Both the position numbers and the translations under genes were made by a program. Below are positions 25,167 through 34,191 of a stretch of DNA of 64,000 nt, piece by piece. The first letter of the stretch is position 1, and each line of letters opens with the position of its first letter. The DNA comes from Pseudomonas farris (GTDB lineage: Bacteria; Pseudomonadota; Gammaproteobacteria; Pseudomonadales; Pseudomonadaceae), in contig NZ_JAHSTV010000004.1 of NCBI RefSeq assembly GCF_019145235.1, forward strand, positions 248,001-312,000, read 5' to 3'. The notes under the pieces are model-generated. The model had not been told where the DNA came from. It ran no database searches and saw nothing but the letters and a program-made list of their open reading frames with translations.

Positions 25167-26402
25167 TCAGCTCCAGGGACGGTCTCCATTCTCGTCCTTG
25201 ATGCGGGTCGGCAGACCCATCACATCCAGCGCCTTGAGGAACGGCTCGGCTGGCAGCTCCTCGACGTTGGCCATGCGCTGCACATCCCACTCCCCGCGTG
25301 CGACCAGCAGGGCTGCCGCCACAGGTGGCACGCCAGCGGTATAGGAAATGCCCTGGCTGTCGGTTTCTGCGTAAGCTTCTTCGTGGTCGGCCACGTTGTA
25401 GATGAACACTTCGCGCGGCTGGCCATCCTTGGTGCCTTTTACCAGATCACCGATGCAGGTCTTGCCGGTGTAGCCAGGCGCCAGCGAGCTCGGATCAGGG
25501 AGCACGGCCTTGACCACTTTCAGCGGCACGACTTCCAGGCCTTCAGCGGTTTTGACCGGTTGCTCGGAGAGCAGGCCGAGGTTCCTGAGTACGGTGAACA
25601 CATTGATGTAGTGCTCGCCAAAGCTCATCCAGAAACGCACGTTGGGCACGCCGAGGTTCTTCGACAGGGAGTGCACTTCATCGTGGCCGGTCAGGTACAG
25701 ATTCTGCGCCCCTACAACCGGCAGGTCGTCGGTGCGTTTGACTTCGAACATTGTGTTGCTGGTCCACTGACTGTTCTGCCAGCTCCACACTTGTCCGGTG
25801 AATTCGCGGAAATTGATTTCCGGATCGAAATTGGTGGCGAAATACTTGCCATGGGAACCGGCATTGACGTCGAGAATGTCGATCGAATCAATACGGTCGA
25901 AATACTGTTGTTGTGCCAACGCTGCATAGGCGTTGACCACACCCGGGTCGAAGCCCACACCGAGGATCGCGGTGATGTTCTTCTCTTTGCATTCTTCGAG
26001 GTGCTTCCACTCGTAGTTGCCGTACCAGGGCGGCGTCTCGCAGATTTTGCCCGGCTCTTCGTGAATCGCGGTGTCCAGGTAGGCCACGCCGGTATCGATG
26101 CAGGCACGCAGCACCGACATGTTGAGGAAGGCAGAACCGACGTTGATGACGATCTGCGATCCGGTTTCGCGGATCAGCGCCTTGGTCGCCTCGACATCCA
26201 TAGCGTTGAGCGAGAAGGCTTTGATGTCAGCGGGCTCTTTGAGGCTGCCCTTGGCCTTGACGCTGTCGATGATGGCCTGGCATTTGGAGATGTTGCGCGA
26301 CGCGATAGCAATACGACCGAGTTCATCGTTGTGCTGCGCGCACTTGTGGGCCACCACCTTGGCGACACCTCCTGCACCAATGATAAGTACGTTCTTCTTC
26401 AA
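25167..26402 (-). CDS. Carboxynorspermidine dehydrogenase/synthase (saccharopine dehydrogenase family)
   Basis: 411 residues with an NAD(P)-binding motif IIGAGGVAKVVAHKCAQH at the N-terminus, then a saccharopine dehydrogenase-like catalytic domain (GFDPGVVNAYAALA, GKYFATNFDPEINFREF). It forms carboxyspermidine/carboxynorspermidine from aspartate semialdehyde and a diamine; this is known for the family and fits the neighbour. The start is TTG 26402, with AAGGAGAGAGAG upstream and no better ATG. It is 27 bp downstream of nspC in the same operon. The minus-strand terminator follows the stop. Confidence 0.92.
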   Translation of the reverse strand: MKKNVLIIGAGGVAKVVAHKCAQHNDELGRIAIASRNISKCQAIIDSVKAKGSLKEPADIKAFSLNAMDVEATKALIRETGSQIVINVGSAFLNMSVLRACIDTGVAYLDTAIHEEPGKICETPPWYGNYEWKHLEECKEKNITAILGVGFDPGVVNAYAALAQQQYFDRIDSIDILDVNAGSHGKYFATNFDPEINFREFTGQVWSWQNSQWTSNTMFEVKRTDDLPVVGAQNLYLTGHDEVHSLSKNLGVPNVRFWMSFGEHYINVFTVLRNLGLLSEQPVKTAEGLEVVPLKVVKAVLPDPSSLAPGYTGKTCIGDLVKGTKDGQPREVFIYNVADHEEAYAETDSQGISYTAGVPPVAAALLVARGEWDVQRMANVEELPAEPFLKALDVMGLPTRIKDENGDRPWS

Positions 26403-26429
26403 TTTTTCTCTCTCTCCTTCTCTGCCAGC

Positions 26430-27527
26430 TTACGAAAGGCTGGACATGTAGTCGTTGTAACCAAACTCACGAACCACCTCGACACTACCGTCGAGTTGTT
26501 TCACTACGATGGACGGCATTTTCAGGCCGTTGAACCAGTTCTTCTTGACCATGGTGTAACCCGCAGCGTCGATGAACGACAGCCGATCGCCGATGGCCAA
26601 AGGACGATCAAATTGATACTCACCGAAAATGTCGCCGGCCAGGCAGGATTTGCCGCACACCATGTAGGTGTGTTCGCCTTCGCTGGGCGCCAGCTTGGCA
26701 TTCAGGCGATAGATCAGCAGATCGAGCATGTGCGCCTCGATGGAGCTGTCCACGACGGCCAGGTGCTTGCCGTTGTAAAGGGTGTCGAGCACGGTGACTT
26801 CCAGCGATGCGCTCTGAGTGATGGCGGCTTCTCCCGGCTCCAGGTAGACCTGCACGCCGTATTTTTGCGAAAAGGCCTTGAGCCGCGCGCAGAACTCGTC
26901 GATCGCGTAGCCTTCACCGGTGAAGTGAATGCCGCCACCCAGGCTGACCCACTCGACCTTGTGCAGCAGATGGCCGAACCGCTCTTCGATGGTGCACAGC
27001 ATCTGGTCGAACAGGCCGAAATCGGCGTTCTCGCAGTTGTTGTGGAACATGAAGCCCGAGATCTGCTCGATGACCTGCTCGATCTTCACCGGATCCCACT
27101 CGCCCAGACGGCTGAACGGCCGCGCCGGATCGGCCAGCAGGTAATCCGAGCTGCTCACCTGCGGATTGACCCGCAGACCGCGCACCTTGCCTGCTGAAGC
27201 TTCAGTGTAGCGCTGCAACTGGCCGATGGAGTTGAAGATGATCTTGTCGCAGTTGTCGAGCATCTCCTCAATCTCGTCGTCGGCCCAGGCCACGCTGTAG
27301 GCGTGGGTCTCGCCAGCGAACTTCTGTCGACCGAGCTTGAGCTCGTAGAGCGACGACGACGTGGTGCCGTCCATGTATTGCTGCATCAGATCGAATACCG
27401 ACCAGGTGGCGAAGCACTTGAGTGCCAGCAGGGCCTTCGCCCCGGACTGTTCGCGCACATAAGCGATCTTCTGCATGTTCGCCAGCAGCTTTTGTTTGTC
27501 GATGAGGTAGTACGGCGTCTTGATCAT
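26430..27527 (-). CDS. nspC: Carboxynorspermidine decarboxylase NspC
   Basis: 365 residues from ATG 27527, which has a strong GGAGG ribosome-binding site; upstream in-frame codons up to 27653 are not needed. This is a PLP-dependent fold III decarboxylase with Lys37 in LLALKCFATWS as the Schiff-base lysine. Other marks are an LGGGIHFTGEGY motif, EPGEA (phosphate/PLP region) and the active-site Cys in GKSCLAGDIFGEYQF. It makes spermidine/norspermidine from the product of the adjacent dehydrogenase. In Vibrio this pathway influences biofilm formation; a link to the biofilm genes here is only inferred. Confidence 0.94.
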   Translation of the reverse strand: MIKTPYYLIDKQKLLANMQKIAYVREQSGAKALLALKCFATWSVFDLMQQYMDGTTSSSLYELKLGRQKFAGETHAYSVAWADDEIEEMLDNCDKIIFNSIGQLQRYTEASAGKVRGLRVNPQVSSSDYLLADPARPFSRLGEWDPVKIEQVIEQISGFMFHNNCENADFGLFDQMLCTIEERFGHLLHKVEWVSLGGGIHFTGEGYAIDEFCARLKAFSQKYGVQVYLEPGEAAITQSASLEVTVLDTLYNGKHLAVVDSSIEAHMLDLLIYRLNAKLAPSEGEHTYMVCGKSCLAGDIFGEYQFDRPLAIGDRLSFIDAAGYTMVKKNWFNGLKMPSIVVKQLDGSVEVVREFGYNDYMSSLS

Positions 27528-27835
27528 TTCGAGGCCTCCGGCAAGGCCAGCCAAAAAAAGGATGCGCATTGTGCCTTCACTGGCTACATATCGAAAGAGC
27601 AGAGAGCGCAGATCGCTGAGTCGCCCTAACTGGATCCAAAGAGGCAACGCCACCGGCGGCTTGAACGGCCGTCAGTCAGTGCTGCCCAGAATGATGCATA
27701 GCGGGGCGCCGCGCCATCGGATGCTGCCTGGTCCTCACGGTGACGAAATGCCGTCTTCGATGCATAAAAATTCGTCATCGTTTTGTAACCTTCCAATAGC
27801 AATACTCAGGCTGCTCAACGCCTGCTGTTTTTTCT

Positions 27836-27862
27836 GCTGCCACTTTAGGCGGCTTTTTTTTT
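27836..27862 (+). terminator. orphan intrinsic terminator, possible end of a small RNA
   Basis: A stem GCTGCC / GGCGGC (one G-T pair) with an ACTTTA loop, followed by nine T. No plus-strand gene lies upstream, because nspC reads the other way. A non-coding transcript starting within roughly 27.55-27.75 kb is a simple explanation; chance in an A/T-rich patch is the alternative. Confidence 0.5.
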
Positions 27863-27990
27863 GCTTGATGATTTTGGCATCAGCTTTGCCCGCTTCGGTC
27901 AGCCCGGCGGGCTGGGTGATGTCGCACTCCACATGCGCGCGCCGTCATGATGGGAAGGCAGTGGACTGGAGGGAAAAGGCGTCCTTAAGA

Positions 27991-28020
27991 GCGCCTTCGT
28001 CGGCAAGTCTGGCTCCTACG
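27991..28020. repeat. REP-like extragenic sequence
   Basis: On the minus strand this reads CGTAGGAGCCAGACTTGCCG followed by ACGAAGGCGC. That is the GTAGGAGC...TTGC(C/T)G.CGAAGGCG pattern of extragenic palindromes common in P. fluorescens-group genomes. A single copy was seen here. Confidence 0.6.
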
Positions 28021-28483
28021 AAAAGCGGTTTACTCGCTTAACTGACTGACCAGGTTTTCAACGGCCAGAGCCAGTCTGCATGTAACGCCTGCCTGGCATC
28101 TCTTAAACAGCTTGCCTTATACGAAAAAGTCTCTTTTAAACCACCACCACTTCTTCAAATACATCAGTCAACTTCTTTTAAGACATAACCCAGCATCAAA
28201 TCATCGAAGGCGATCCGCACTCACACTTCATCGCGCCGGAAGTTATCCCCCTCAACAAATAAACCCATCACCTATCAGCACACTGCACCTGATTGGACAG
28301 TCATTATCTTGACGCATTCAACTAACACTTTCCACGAATAACATAACGCTTTAATAACACTCAAATTAACATTAACAAGCCTTGCTGACTTTTTATAACA
28401 ACCATTGACACCCAGAGGCCGGCACCCTAGATTAATGGCACTCTGCCAACGCCCAGACGATACATCAACTTTGTTAAGTTAAT

Positions 28484-28514
28484 GGAATGCTGAGTTTCTA
28501 AGTTATTTCATTCC
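28484..28514. promoter_or_regulatory. inverted repeat just upstream of the cellulose operon
   Basis: GGAATG-N19-CATTCC lies 11-41 bp before ATG 28526 and could be an operator or 5'-UTR structure. AmrZ and FleQ are known to control wss operons in related species, but I cannot assign this site to either. Confidence 0.3.
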
Positions 28515-28525
28515 CGGTACAACGC

Positions 28526-29656
28526 ATGAAATATGTAGACGATATTACGAAACTCTTTACACGTTTTGGCGCTAATGCGGAGAACTATCAGGAAATACAA
28601 CCGAACTATAAAGCTTTCAAAGACGACCCAGTTACACCTGTACTGGTTGAGCCAGAACCGTCGGTAGCCTTGCCTCCCCCAACACCAACACCAACGCCCC
28701 CTGTGTTTTTACTGGACGAGCCACAGCCTTCTTTATTGATTGGCGCGCCCAAATCCCCTCCCCTGACCGTGCCACCTGCCAGTTCTGCTACGGGTGATCG
28801 TCAGCGATTGAGCGACCTGTTGCGTGAACTCAATCAGGTTCGTCGAGACGGTCTGCCAGAAACGACTCGCAAGCGGACCAAAGCGAAGGTCATTGCTATC
28901 GTTTCGGCGAATGGTGGGGTGGGTAAAAGCACCGTCGCCGCTGGCCTCGCAAAAACATTTCGGCGCCCCGGTGGGCGAACCATCGCGATTGATCTGGACC
29001 CTCAGAACGCGCTGTCCAGCCACTTGGGTATCACCAGGCAGGCTCCCGGGCTGATCCAGCTCAAAGAGCAGAACGCAGACTGGGGCGCTCATCGCCTGCC
29101 AGGCTTTAGCGACAGTGAGTGCCTGCCCTTCGGCACTGGCGAGGTGAACGATCGCCGATTGCTCAAGCAATTGATGCTTGAAGATTCTGACTGGTTGAAT
29201 CAGCACCTTGCGTCAATGGACCTCAGCGAAAACGATACCGTGATCCTGGACACTCCTTCGGGTGCGACCGTCTATTCGCAACAGGCACTCGACGCCGCCG
29301 ATCTGGTGCTGGTGATAACGGTGGCCGACGCGGCTTCCTACCTGGCACTGGACACCATGACCCAGTGGCTGGAAACCACCCGACGACGCGCGCAGCGGCA
29401 CCGGTATGTGATCAACCAACGGGATGACTCGCGTTCGTTCAGCAGGGACATGGGCGTGCTGTTTCTGCGGCGGCTCGGCGCTGACCTGATCGGGACGATT
29501 CGCCTCGATCACCAGTTCAACGAGTCGCTGGCCTATGGTCGGGACCTCCTCCAGTACGCACCTGAGAGCATTGGCTACCGGGACATTCTTTCGCTGTCCG
29601 GCGCGGTCCATGCCTTGCTTTTCGCGGATACTTCCAGCCAGCAGGGCACGCCATGA
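28526..29656 (+). CDS. bcsQ: Cellulose biosynthesis ParA/MinD-like ATPase BcsQ (WssA-like)
   Basis: 376 residues. The N-terminus (DDITKLFTRFGANAENYQEI) resembles the small cellulose protein BcsP/BcsR. It is followed by a Pro-rich linker (~35-80) and a MinD-like ATPase with deviant Walker A VSANGGVGKST (~128-136), AIDLDPQNALSSHLG and VILDTPSG. BcsQ-type proteins localise and support cellulose synthase at the inner membrane. It is the first gene of the operon and overlaps bcsA by ATGA. The apparent BcsP-BcsQ fusion is noteworthy. There is no second WssA-like ATPase (WssJ) at the operon end. Confidence 0.9.
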   Translation: MKYVDDITKLFTRFGANAENYQEIQPNYKAFKDDPVTPVLVEPEPSVALPPPTPTPTPPVFLLDEPQPSLLIGAPKSPPLTVPPASSATGDRQRLSDLLRELNQVRRDGLPETTRKRTKAKVIAIVSANGGVGKSTVAAGLAKTFRRPGGRTIAIDLDPQNALSSHLGITRQAPGLIQLKEQNADWGAHRLPGFSDSECLPFGTGEVNDRRLLKQLMLEDSDWLNQHLASMDLSENDTVILDTPSGATVYSQQALDAADLVLVITVADAASYLALDTMTQWLETTRRRAQRHRYVINQRDDSRSFSRDMGVLFLRRLGADLIGTIRLDHQFNESLAYGRDLLQYAPESIGYRDILSLSGAVHALLFADTSSQQGTP

Positions 29657-31884
29657 CCGCCCAGCTGAATCAGCTACCTGCAAAGACGTGGTGGTTGCAG
29701 GGGCTACTGGATACTTTCCAGGCTCGCGCCAGTCGATGGCCCCTGCGTTGGCGCCAAGGCCTGAAGATCTCAGCCGGGCTGATCGCAGCATTATTGGTGC
29801 TGGGTATCCTCACTGCGCCGCTGAATCTGTATTCCCAGGCCGCGTTTGCCGCCGTCTGTTTTGCCGCCAGCCTGATCATCCGCAAGCAAGCCGGGCGTCT
29901 GGCGATCTTGACCCTGATCACCCTCTCGCTGGTCGCTTCGTTGCGTTACATGTACTGGCGCCTCTCCGACACCCTGAATTTCGACAACTGGCAGGATGCC
30001 GTATTTGGCTACGGGCTGGTGCTGGCCGAGCTGTATGCCTTGCTCGTCCTGGTGTTCGGCTATGTACAGACCGCCTGGCCGTTGCACCGCAAACCGCAGT
30101 TTCTGCAACAGCCGCCCGCAGAATGGCCGACGGTAGACGTCTTCATTCCGACCTATAACGAATCATTGGGTATCGTCAAACTGGTGGTGCTCGCTGCTCA
30201 GGCCATTGACTGGCCCGAGGGCAAACTGCGGGTGCACATGCTCGATGACGGACGCCGGGAGGAATTCAAGGTTTTCTGTCAGCAGATTGGTGTCAACTAC
30301 ATCACCCGCGACAACAATCAACATGCCAAGGCCGGCAACCTCAACGAGGCACTCAAAGTTACCGATGGCGAGTTCATTGCCATATTCGACGCCGACCACG
30401 TGCCCACCCGCTCCTTCCTGCAGATCACCATGGGCTGGTTTTTAAAGGACCCGAACCTGGCGTTGCTGCAAACGCCGCACTTTTTCTATTCACCCGATCC
30501 GTTCGAAAAAAACCTCGATACCTTTCGCTCGGTACCCAATGAAGGTGAGCTGTTCTACGGCCTGGTGCAGGACGGCAACGACTTGTGGAACGCGGCTTTC
30601 TTCTGTGGCTCGTGCGCGGTCATCCGACGGACTCATTTGCTGGAAGTCGGCGGCATCGCCACCGAAACCGTGACGGAAGATGCGCACACGGCACTCAAGC
30701 TCAATCGCCGTGGTTTCAATACCGCTTACCTCGCCGTTCCACAAGCGGCGGGACTGGCCACCGAAAGCCTTTCCCGACACATCAGCCAGCGCACACGCTG
30801 GGCGCGGGGCATGGCGCAGATTTTTCGGACCGACAATCCGTTGTTTGGCAAAGGACTGAACCTGGGGCAGCGCATCTGCTACCTCAACGCCATGATGCAC
30901 TTTTTCTACAGCCTGCCCCGCCTGGTGTTCTTGACCGCACCCTTGGCTTACCTGTTTTTCGACGCGCAGATTTTCCATGCCTCGGCGTTGATGGTCACGG
31001 TCTATGTACTGCCGCATATTTTCCATTCCAGCCTGACCAACTCCAGCATCCAGGGGCGCTTCCGCCATTCCTTCTGGAACGAAGTGTATGAGTCGGTATT
31101 GGCCTGGTACATCATGCGACCGGTGCTATTGGCCCTGATCAGCCCTTCGCTGGGCAGATTCAACGTGACCGACAAGGGCGGCACCATCGAAGAGGACTAT
31201 TTCAACTGGAAGCTCGCGCGGCCTTATATCGTCCTGCTGACCTTGAACATGGTCGGTCTGGCGATCGGCGTGGTGAAACTGATCGGGAGTGATTCTGCCG
31301 AGGCCACTACCCTGCTGATCAACCTGGCCTGGACCGTGTACAACATCGTCATCGTCAGCACCGCTGTGGCGGTGGCCACTGAGTCCTCTCAGGTGCGCAA
31401 CGAACCCAGGGTGCCCGCGGATCTGCCCGTGCGCGTCTATCGCGAAGACGGCACCTGGTTCGATTGCATTACCCGGGACTTCTCACAAAACGGCGTGGGT
31501 CTGGCACTGCCACCGCAGGTTCTGCTCAACGTCAATGAGAAGCTGCGGCTGTGCATTCTGCGCACGCCTCCCTCAAGCCTCTTTCCCGCAAAAACGGTCT
31601 TCAGCAACGACAACGTGGCGGGCGTGCAATTCGAGGCTTTGACCCTGCGCCAGCAAAGTGAGCTGGTGCGACTGACCTTTTCACGGGCCGACACCTGGGC
31701 CAACACGTGGGGTAACGGCCGCCTCGACGCGCCAATGTCGGCGTTGCGCGAGGTCAGCAGCATTGGCTTTCGCGCCATCCTGCGCTTGTTCGTTGCAACC
31801 CTAAAGGACAGCCAGGCGCTGCTGCGCAAACGCCCGGACACTCCATCACCCATCGACTCCACCGCGGACACGCAACGATCTTGA
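29653..31884 (+). CDS. bcsA: Cellulose synthase catalytic subunit BcsA (WssB)
   Basis: 743-residue inner-membrane glycosyltransferase. N-terminal helices precede a GT2 domain with DDG (~197), DAD (~246-248), TED (~341) and QRTRW (379-383), the full D,D,D,QxxRW set. Further helices follow, then a PilZ domain with RNEPR (RxxxR, ~582-586) and DFSQNGVGL (DxSxxG). Both c-di-GMP-binding motifs are intact, so activity should need c-di-GMP. It polymerises UDP-glucose into beta-1,4-glucan and extrudes it. The start overlaps bcsQ (ATGA) and the end overlaps bcsB (TTGA). Confidence 0.97.
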   Translation: MTAQLNQLPAKTWWLQGLLDTFQARASRWPLRWRQGLKISAGLIAALLVLGILTAPLNLYSQAAFAAVCFAASLIIRKQAGRLAILTLITLSLVASLRYMYWRLSDTLNFDNWQDAVFGYGLVLAELYALLVLVFGYVQTAWPLHRKPQFLQQPPAEWPTVDVFIPTYNESLGIVKLVVLAAQAIDWPEGKLRVHMLDDGRREEFKVFCQQIGVNYITRDNNQHAKAGNLNEALKVTDGEFIAIFDADHVPTRSFLQITMGWFLKDPNLALLQTPHFFYSPDPFEKNLDTFRSVPNEGELFYGLVQDGNDLWNAAFFCGSCAVIRRTHLLEVGGIATETVTEDAHTALKLNRRGFNTAYLAVPQAAGLATESLSRHISQRTRWARGMAQIFRTDNPLFGKGLNLGQRICYLNAMMHFFYSLPRLVFLTAPLAYLFFDAQIFHASALMVTVYVLPHIFHSSLTNSSIQGRFRHSFWNEVYESVLAWYIMRPVLLALISPSLGRFNVTDKGGTIEEDYFNWKLARPYIVLLTLNMVGLAIGVVKLIGSDSAEATTLLINLAWTVYNIVIVSTAVAVATESSQVRNEPRVPADLPVRVYREDGTWFDCITRDFSQNGVGLALPPQVLLNVNEKLRLCILRTPPSSLFPAKTVFSNDNVAGVQFEALTLRQQSELVRLTFSRADTWANTWGNGRLDAPMSALREVSSIGFRAILRLFVATLKDSQALLRKRPDTPSPIDSTADTQRS

Positions 31885-34184
31885 AGCCTTCCACTCGCCG
31901 GACCTTTCTTCCTCGTCGCTCACTCATGCTGATCACCTGCTCGCTAGTGAGCTGGAGCGGCTGGGCATTGAGTGCTGCCGCCCAAATCAGCGCCACAGAG
32001 CCGGCAATGATGCCGGTCGCAGCGTTGCCCGGGGCCGATGCCCCGAACAACAGCTATACCCGCACCCTCAAGGAGCTGGGCAAAAGCTATTCGATGACCC
32101 TTAAAGGCGTGGAGGCTACCGACAGTGTGAACTTCGATGTGCGCGCCGATGAAGTCGTCACGGCTGCGCAGGTCACGCTGCAGTACAGCTACTCACCGGC
32201 GCTGCTGGCCGACCTTTCGCAGATCAATGTGCTGGTCAACGATCAAGTGGCCGCCAGCCTGCCCCTCCCGAAGGAAGAGGCCGGTAAATTGCAGACCCGG
32301 ACCGTGCAGATTCCGCCGCAGACCATCACCGAATTCAACCGGCTCAGCCTGCAGTTCATCGGTCACTACACGATGCAATGTGAAGACCCTTTGCACTCCA
32401 GCCTGTGGGCCCGGATCGGCAACGAGAGTCAACTGAGCCTCCAGGTGTCCTCGATTAAACAGCCCAACGACCTGTCCGCTCTGCCGCTGCCCTTGTTCGA
32501 TCGTCGAGATGCCTCGCCCCTGAAGCTGCCCTTCGTGTTCGCCGGGCGCCCGGGCGGCCCTGAGCTTGAGGCCGCCGGTATCCTGTCGTCCTGGTTTGGC
32601 GCGCTGGCCAGCTACCGCGGCGCAACCTTCCCCGCCAGCCTCACCAGCCTGCCGGCCAAAGGCAACGCCGTGGTGTTTGTCAGCGGCAGCGAATCAACGG
32701 CCTTGAGTGGCTTACCGGTCAAAGAGGCCACGGGGCCGACATTGACACTCGTGAGCAACCCGAATGATGCTCAGGGCAAACTGTTGATCGTCTCCGGGCG
32801 CGATGGCGCCGATCTCAAGGTCGCCGCGACAGCGCTGGCTCTCGGTGGCTCGGCCTTCTCCGGGCAGAGCGTAGTGATAGACCGGATCGACTCGCTCAAG
32901 CCACGCCGACCGTACGACGCGCCTAACTGGCTGCCCTCCGATCGCCCGGTTCGCCTGGGTGAACTGGCGAAGCCCGCAGAACTCAATGTGTCGGGTTATA
33001 ACCCGGGGCAAATGACGGTTGCGCTGCGCTTGCCACCCGACCTGTTCAACTGGCGTGAGCCCGGTGCGCAACTTGACCTGAAATACCGCTATACGCCGCA
33101 ACCGGTCTCCACCAATTCCTCGTTGCTGGTCAACTTCAACGACACCTTCATCAAGTCGATCGATCTGCCTTCGATCGAGAAACTCGGCAGCAGCGACAGC
33201 CTGCTGGCGATGCTCAAAACCGACGACAGCCTGGCCCGCACGTCGCGCATGCTGTTGCCGCTCAATTCCGTAGCGCTGCAATCGCGCCTGCAATTTCGCT
33301 TTATGTATGACTACATCAAACAGGGCGAATGCCGCGACATCATCATCGACAACATGCGCGGTGTGATCGACCCGGACTCGACCCTGGACCTCAGCCAATA
33401 CGAACATTTCATGGCCATGCCCAACCTCGGGGTGTTCAAGGACAGTGGCTTCCCGTTCACCCGCATGGCCGACCTTTCTGAAACATCGGTGATCCTGCCC
33501 GACGAGCCAGGCCCGGCCGATCTGAGCGCCTACCTGACCCTGCTGGGCCGCTTCGGCGACTCCACCGGTTATCCGGCCACCGGCGTGAAGGCAGTCCACG
33601 CCGACCAGGTAGCCGAGCAAAGCGACCGGGATTTGCTGGTGCTCGCCTCGGGCAACAATCAGCCGCTGCTGGAGCAATGGCGAAACCTTCTGCCTGCCAA
33701 GGGCGAAGATGCTGCGCAGTACTTTGAACTGTCTGACCTGCCATTGCGCCTGCGCAACTGGATCAGCCCGGATACGAAAACCAATCTGCGTGAAGCGCGC
33801 AGCAGCTTCAGGTTTACCGCTGACGACGGCAGTGCTTATCTGACTGGATTCGAATCGCCGCTCAAGAGTGGGCGCAGTGTGGTGTTTATCGCCAGCGCAA
33901 GGCCCGACGGCTTGGCCGACGTAACCAACGCCCTGCTCAGCAGCGAGGAAAATGCCCGCCAGCTGCAAGGCAGTCTGGTGGTGGTCAGGGGCAAGCATGT
34001 CGAGTCGCTGGTCGCCGAGCAGGATTACTACGTCGGGAGCTTGGGCCCATTGCGCTATCTGCAGTGGTACCTCTCGCAAAACGTAATGGCGCTCATGCTG
34101 TTCACTCTCCTCGGGATCCTGCTGCTTTCTTCGATGGCCTACCTGGCCCTGCGCTTACGGGCCAAACGTCGTCTTGGTCAATGA
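31881..34184 (+). CDS. bcsB: Cellulose synthase regulatory subunit BcsB (WssC)
   Basis: 767 residues. A Sec signal (about 16-36, SLVSWSGWALSAAAQ) is followed by a periplasmic region with alternating carbohydrate-binding and ferredoxin-like domains (e.g. GHYTMQCEDPLHSSLWARIG) and a C-terminal membrane anchor (~735-757, MALMLFTLLGILLLSSMAYL). It pairs with BcsA and guides the glucan through the periplasm. The start is TTG 31881, overlapping the bcsA stop; ATG 31926, just before the signal core, is an alternative. Confidence 0.95.
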   Translation: MKPSTRRTFLPRRSLMLITCSLVSWSGWALSAAAQISATEPAMMPVAALPGADAPNNSYTRTLKELGKSYSMTLKGVEATDSVNFDVRADEVVTAAQVTLQYSYSPALLADLSQINVLVNDQVAASLPLPKEEAGKLQTRTVQIPPQTITEFNRLSLQFIGHYTMQCEDPLHSSLWARIGNESQLSLQVSSIKQPNDLSALPLPLFDRRDASPLKLPFVFAGRPGGPELEAAGILSSWFGALASYRGATFPASLTSLPAKGNAVVFVSGSESTALSGLPVKEATGPTLTLVSNPNDAQGKLLIVSGRDGADLKVAATALALGGSAFSGQSVVIDRIDSLKPRRPYDAPNWLPSDRPVRLGELAKPAELNVSGYNPGQMTVALRLPPDLFNWREPGAQLDLKYRYTPQPVSTNSSLLVNFNDTFIKSIDLPSIEKLGSSDSLLAMLKTDDSLARTSRMLLPLNSVALQSRLQFRFMYDYIKQGECRDIIIDNMRGVIDPDSTLDLSQYEHFMAMPNLGVFKDSGFPFTRMADLSETSVILPDEPGPADLSAYLTLLGRFGDSTGYPATGVKAVHADQVAEQSDRDLLVLASGNNQPLLEQWRNLLPAKGEDAAQYFELSDLPLRLRNWISPDTKTNLREARSSFRFTADDGSAYLTGFESPLKSGRSVVFIASARPDGLADVTNALLSSEENARQLQGSLVVVRGKHVESLVAEQDYYVGSLGPLRYLQWYLSQNVMALMLFTLLGILLLSSMAYLALRLRAKRRLGQ

Positions 34185-34191
34185 GCCGCGC

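Larger units (their letters stand above)
27528..28525. other. 1-kb intergenic region between nspC and the cellulose operon
   Basis: No confident protein gene. It holds an orphan plus-strand terminator (27836-27862), a REP-like sequence (27991-28020) and an AT-rich 28100-28525 segment that must contain the cellulose operon promoter. A 65-codon Lys/Gln-rich frame on the minus strand (27735-27932, GTG start, no ribosome-binding site) is possible but weak. Confidence 0.5.

Noticed and set aside
25044-27197. A 717-codon open frame on the plus strand
   Set aside because: It is antisense to the well-supported carboxynorspermidine dehydrogenase and decarboxylase genes and crosses their terminator. 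Its His/Arg/Val-rich composition is a high-GC shadow.
32712-34079. A 455-codon open frame on the minus strand
   Set aside because: It is fully antisense to bcsB, which has clear family motifs and operon overlaps.
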